Assembly (NCBI GenBank): GCA_900756035.1 | Contig: CAAEIR010000385.1 | Coordinates: 1 to 6,398 of the forward strand | Source: an uncultured Anaerostipes sp. | GTDB lineage: Bacteria; Bacillota; Clostridia; Lachnospirales; Lachnospiraceae | DNA: 6,398 bases | Direction: 5' to 3' | Shown: piece after piece, positions 6,207 to 6,398 of the stretch | Numbering within the stretch: the first letter of the stretch is position 1 | Layout: each line of letters begins with the position of its first letter | Position numbers and translations under genes: made by a program | The notes under the pieces: generated by a model | The model's input: only the letters and a program-made list of their open reading frames with translations | Told to the model about the DNA's origin: nothing | Database searches by the model: none

Positions 6207-6235
6207 AGTATATCACAACCGCTTACATAATACAA
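6207..6235 (-). promoter_or_regulatory. Sigma-A-type promoter of the operon with extended -10
   Basis: On the minus strand TTGTAT (6230-6235) is the -35 and TATACT (6207-6212) the -10, with a 17-base spacer. TG one base before the -10 gives an extended -10. The predicted start is near 6200, just before the RAT-like hairpin. The spacing and position fit a leader regulated by antitermination. Confidence 0.7.
6214..6227 (-). promoter_or_regulatory. Candidate cre site (CcpA operator) inside the promoter spacer
   Basis: TGTAAGCGGTTGTG matches 11 of 14 positions of the cre consensus TGWAANCGNTNWCA as I know it; the three mismatches are all at the 3' end. It lies between -35 and -10, where bound CcpA would block RNA polymerase. 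That fits carbon catabolite repression of a PTS operon. The incomplete right half keeps the confidence modest. Confidence 0.45.
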
Positions 6236-6249
6236 TTACTTTGTACAAA

Positions 6250-6270
6250 AATTACTTGTTCTATGTAATT
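6250..6270. repeat. Inverted repeat AATTAC...GTAATT upstream of the operon promoter
   Basis: AATTAC (6250-6255) is inverted as GTAATT (6265-6270) around a 9-base centre. Next to it AATTACTT occurs twice in direct orientation (6234-6241 and 6250-6257), and the palindrome TTTGTACAAA lies at 6240-6249. These signals sit just upstream of the -35 and in front of the plus-strand ORF. They could be an operator, an element end or chance in AT-rich DNA. Confidence 0.3.
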
Positions 6271-6304
6271 AATAATAAAAATTAAAGAATAGTAAAATTA
6301 CACT

Positions 6305-6398
6305 ATGAAACGTCCAAGAGATGAAACAATAGCAGAAAAGATGAACTACATGATATTACTTCATCCGAGGGAGTTGAAGGATACCGAGTCCAAGATTA
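6305..6398 (+). CDS. 5' part of an unidentified ORF, divergent from the operon (runs off the right edge)
   Basis: From the ATG at 6305 an open frame continues for 31 codons to the window end, beginning MKRPRDETIAEKMNYMIL and rich in charged residues. No convincing Shine-Dalgarno sequence precedes it; the upstream bases are AT-rich with only a weak promoter-like TTGTAC (6241-6246). The ATG at 6341, later in the same frame, is an alternative start. I do not recognise the family. A basic, helical N-terminus could belong to a DNA-binding protein or a transposase, but only the continuation can tell. Confidence 0.4.
   Translation, partial: MKRPRDETIAEKMNYMILLHPRELKDTESKI

Noticed and set aside
1..6398. 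CRISPR array, tRNA or rRNA genes
   Set aside because: No regularly spaced repeats and no cloverleaf or rRNA-like stretches were seen on either strand.

Overview
The window is AT-rich DNA of a low-GC Gram-positive bacterium (Firmicutes/Bacillota). The signs are strong GGAGG-type ribosome binding sites, a BglG/LicT antiterminator, PTS genes and a partly cre-like site. An Erysipelotrichia- or Clostridia-type gut commensal is my guess only. Almost everything is one minus-strand operon of six genes read from about 6200 down to 463. Tight spacing and two stop/start or stop/SD overlaps support a single transcription unit.

Right side (about 6151-6398): an extended -10 promoter on the minus strand, with a cre-like site in its spacer, is followed by a short leader. 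The leader carries a ribonucleic antiterminator (RAT)-like hairpin and then an intrinsic terminator. This is the classical target of BglG-family antiterminators, and the first gene (5186-6049) encodes such a protein with all four PRD histidines. On the plus strand a partial, unidentified ORF starts at 6305 and runs off the window.

Centre (1203-5160): next come a glucose-superfamily PTS EIICB permease, an aldo/keto reductase with an intact catalytic tetrad, a TIM-barrel sugar isomerase/epimerase of the 'DTYW' type, and a free-standing Crr-type EIIA. The last gene (463-1191) is a NagB/AgaI-type amino-sugar-6-phosphate deaminase whose motifs look more like AgaI than like classical NagB. The simplest reading is a PTS-import and catabolism operon induced through antitermination. 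A sugar is phosphorylated on entry, modified by the redox and epimerase pair, and passed to the deaminase/isomerase. No glycoside hydrolase is present. The reductase plus TIM-barrel pair recalls the oxidise-then-cleave or epimerise chemistry of 3-keto-glycoside pathways, here possibly on a phosphorylated sugar. The substrate is not identifiable from sequence.

Left side (1-462): no complete gene. The first 82 bases read in frame like the C-terminal tail of an IS256/Mutator-family transposase on the plus strand. A candidate IS256-like terminal inverted repeat lies at 208-232. A good intrinsic terminator facing the operon sits between them at 104-141. Bases 233-462 hold no recognisable gene, only a weak hairpin. 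The operon therefore seems to lie next to mobile-element sequence, in an accessory region.
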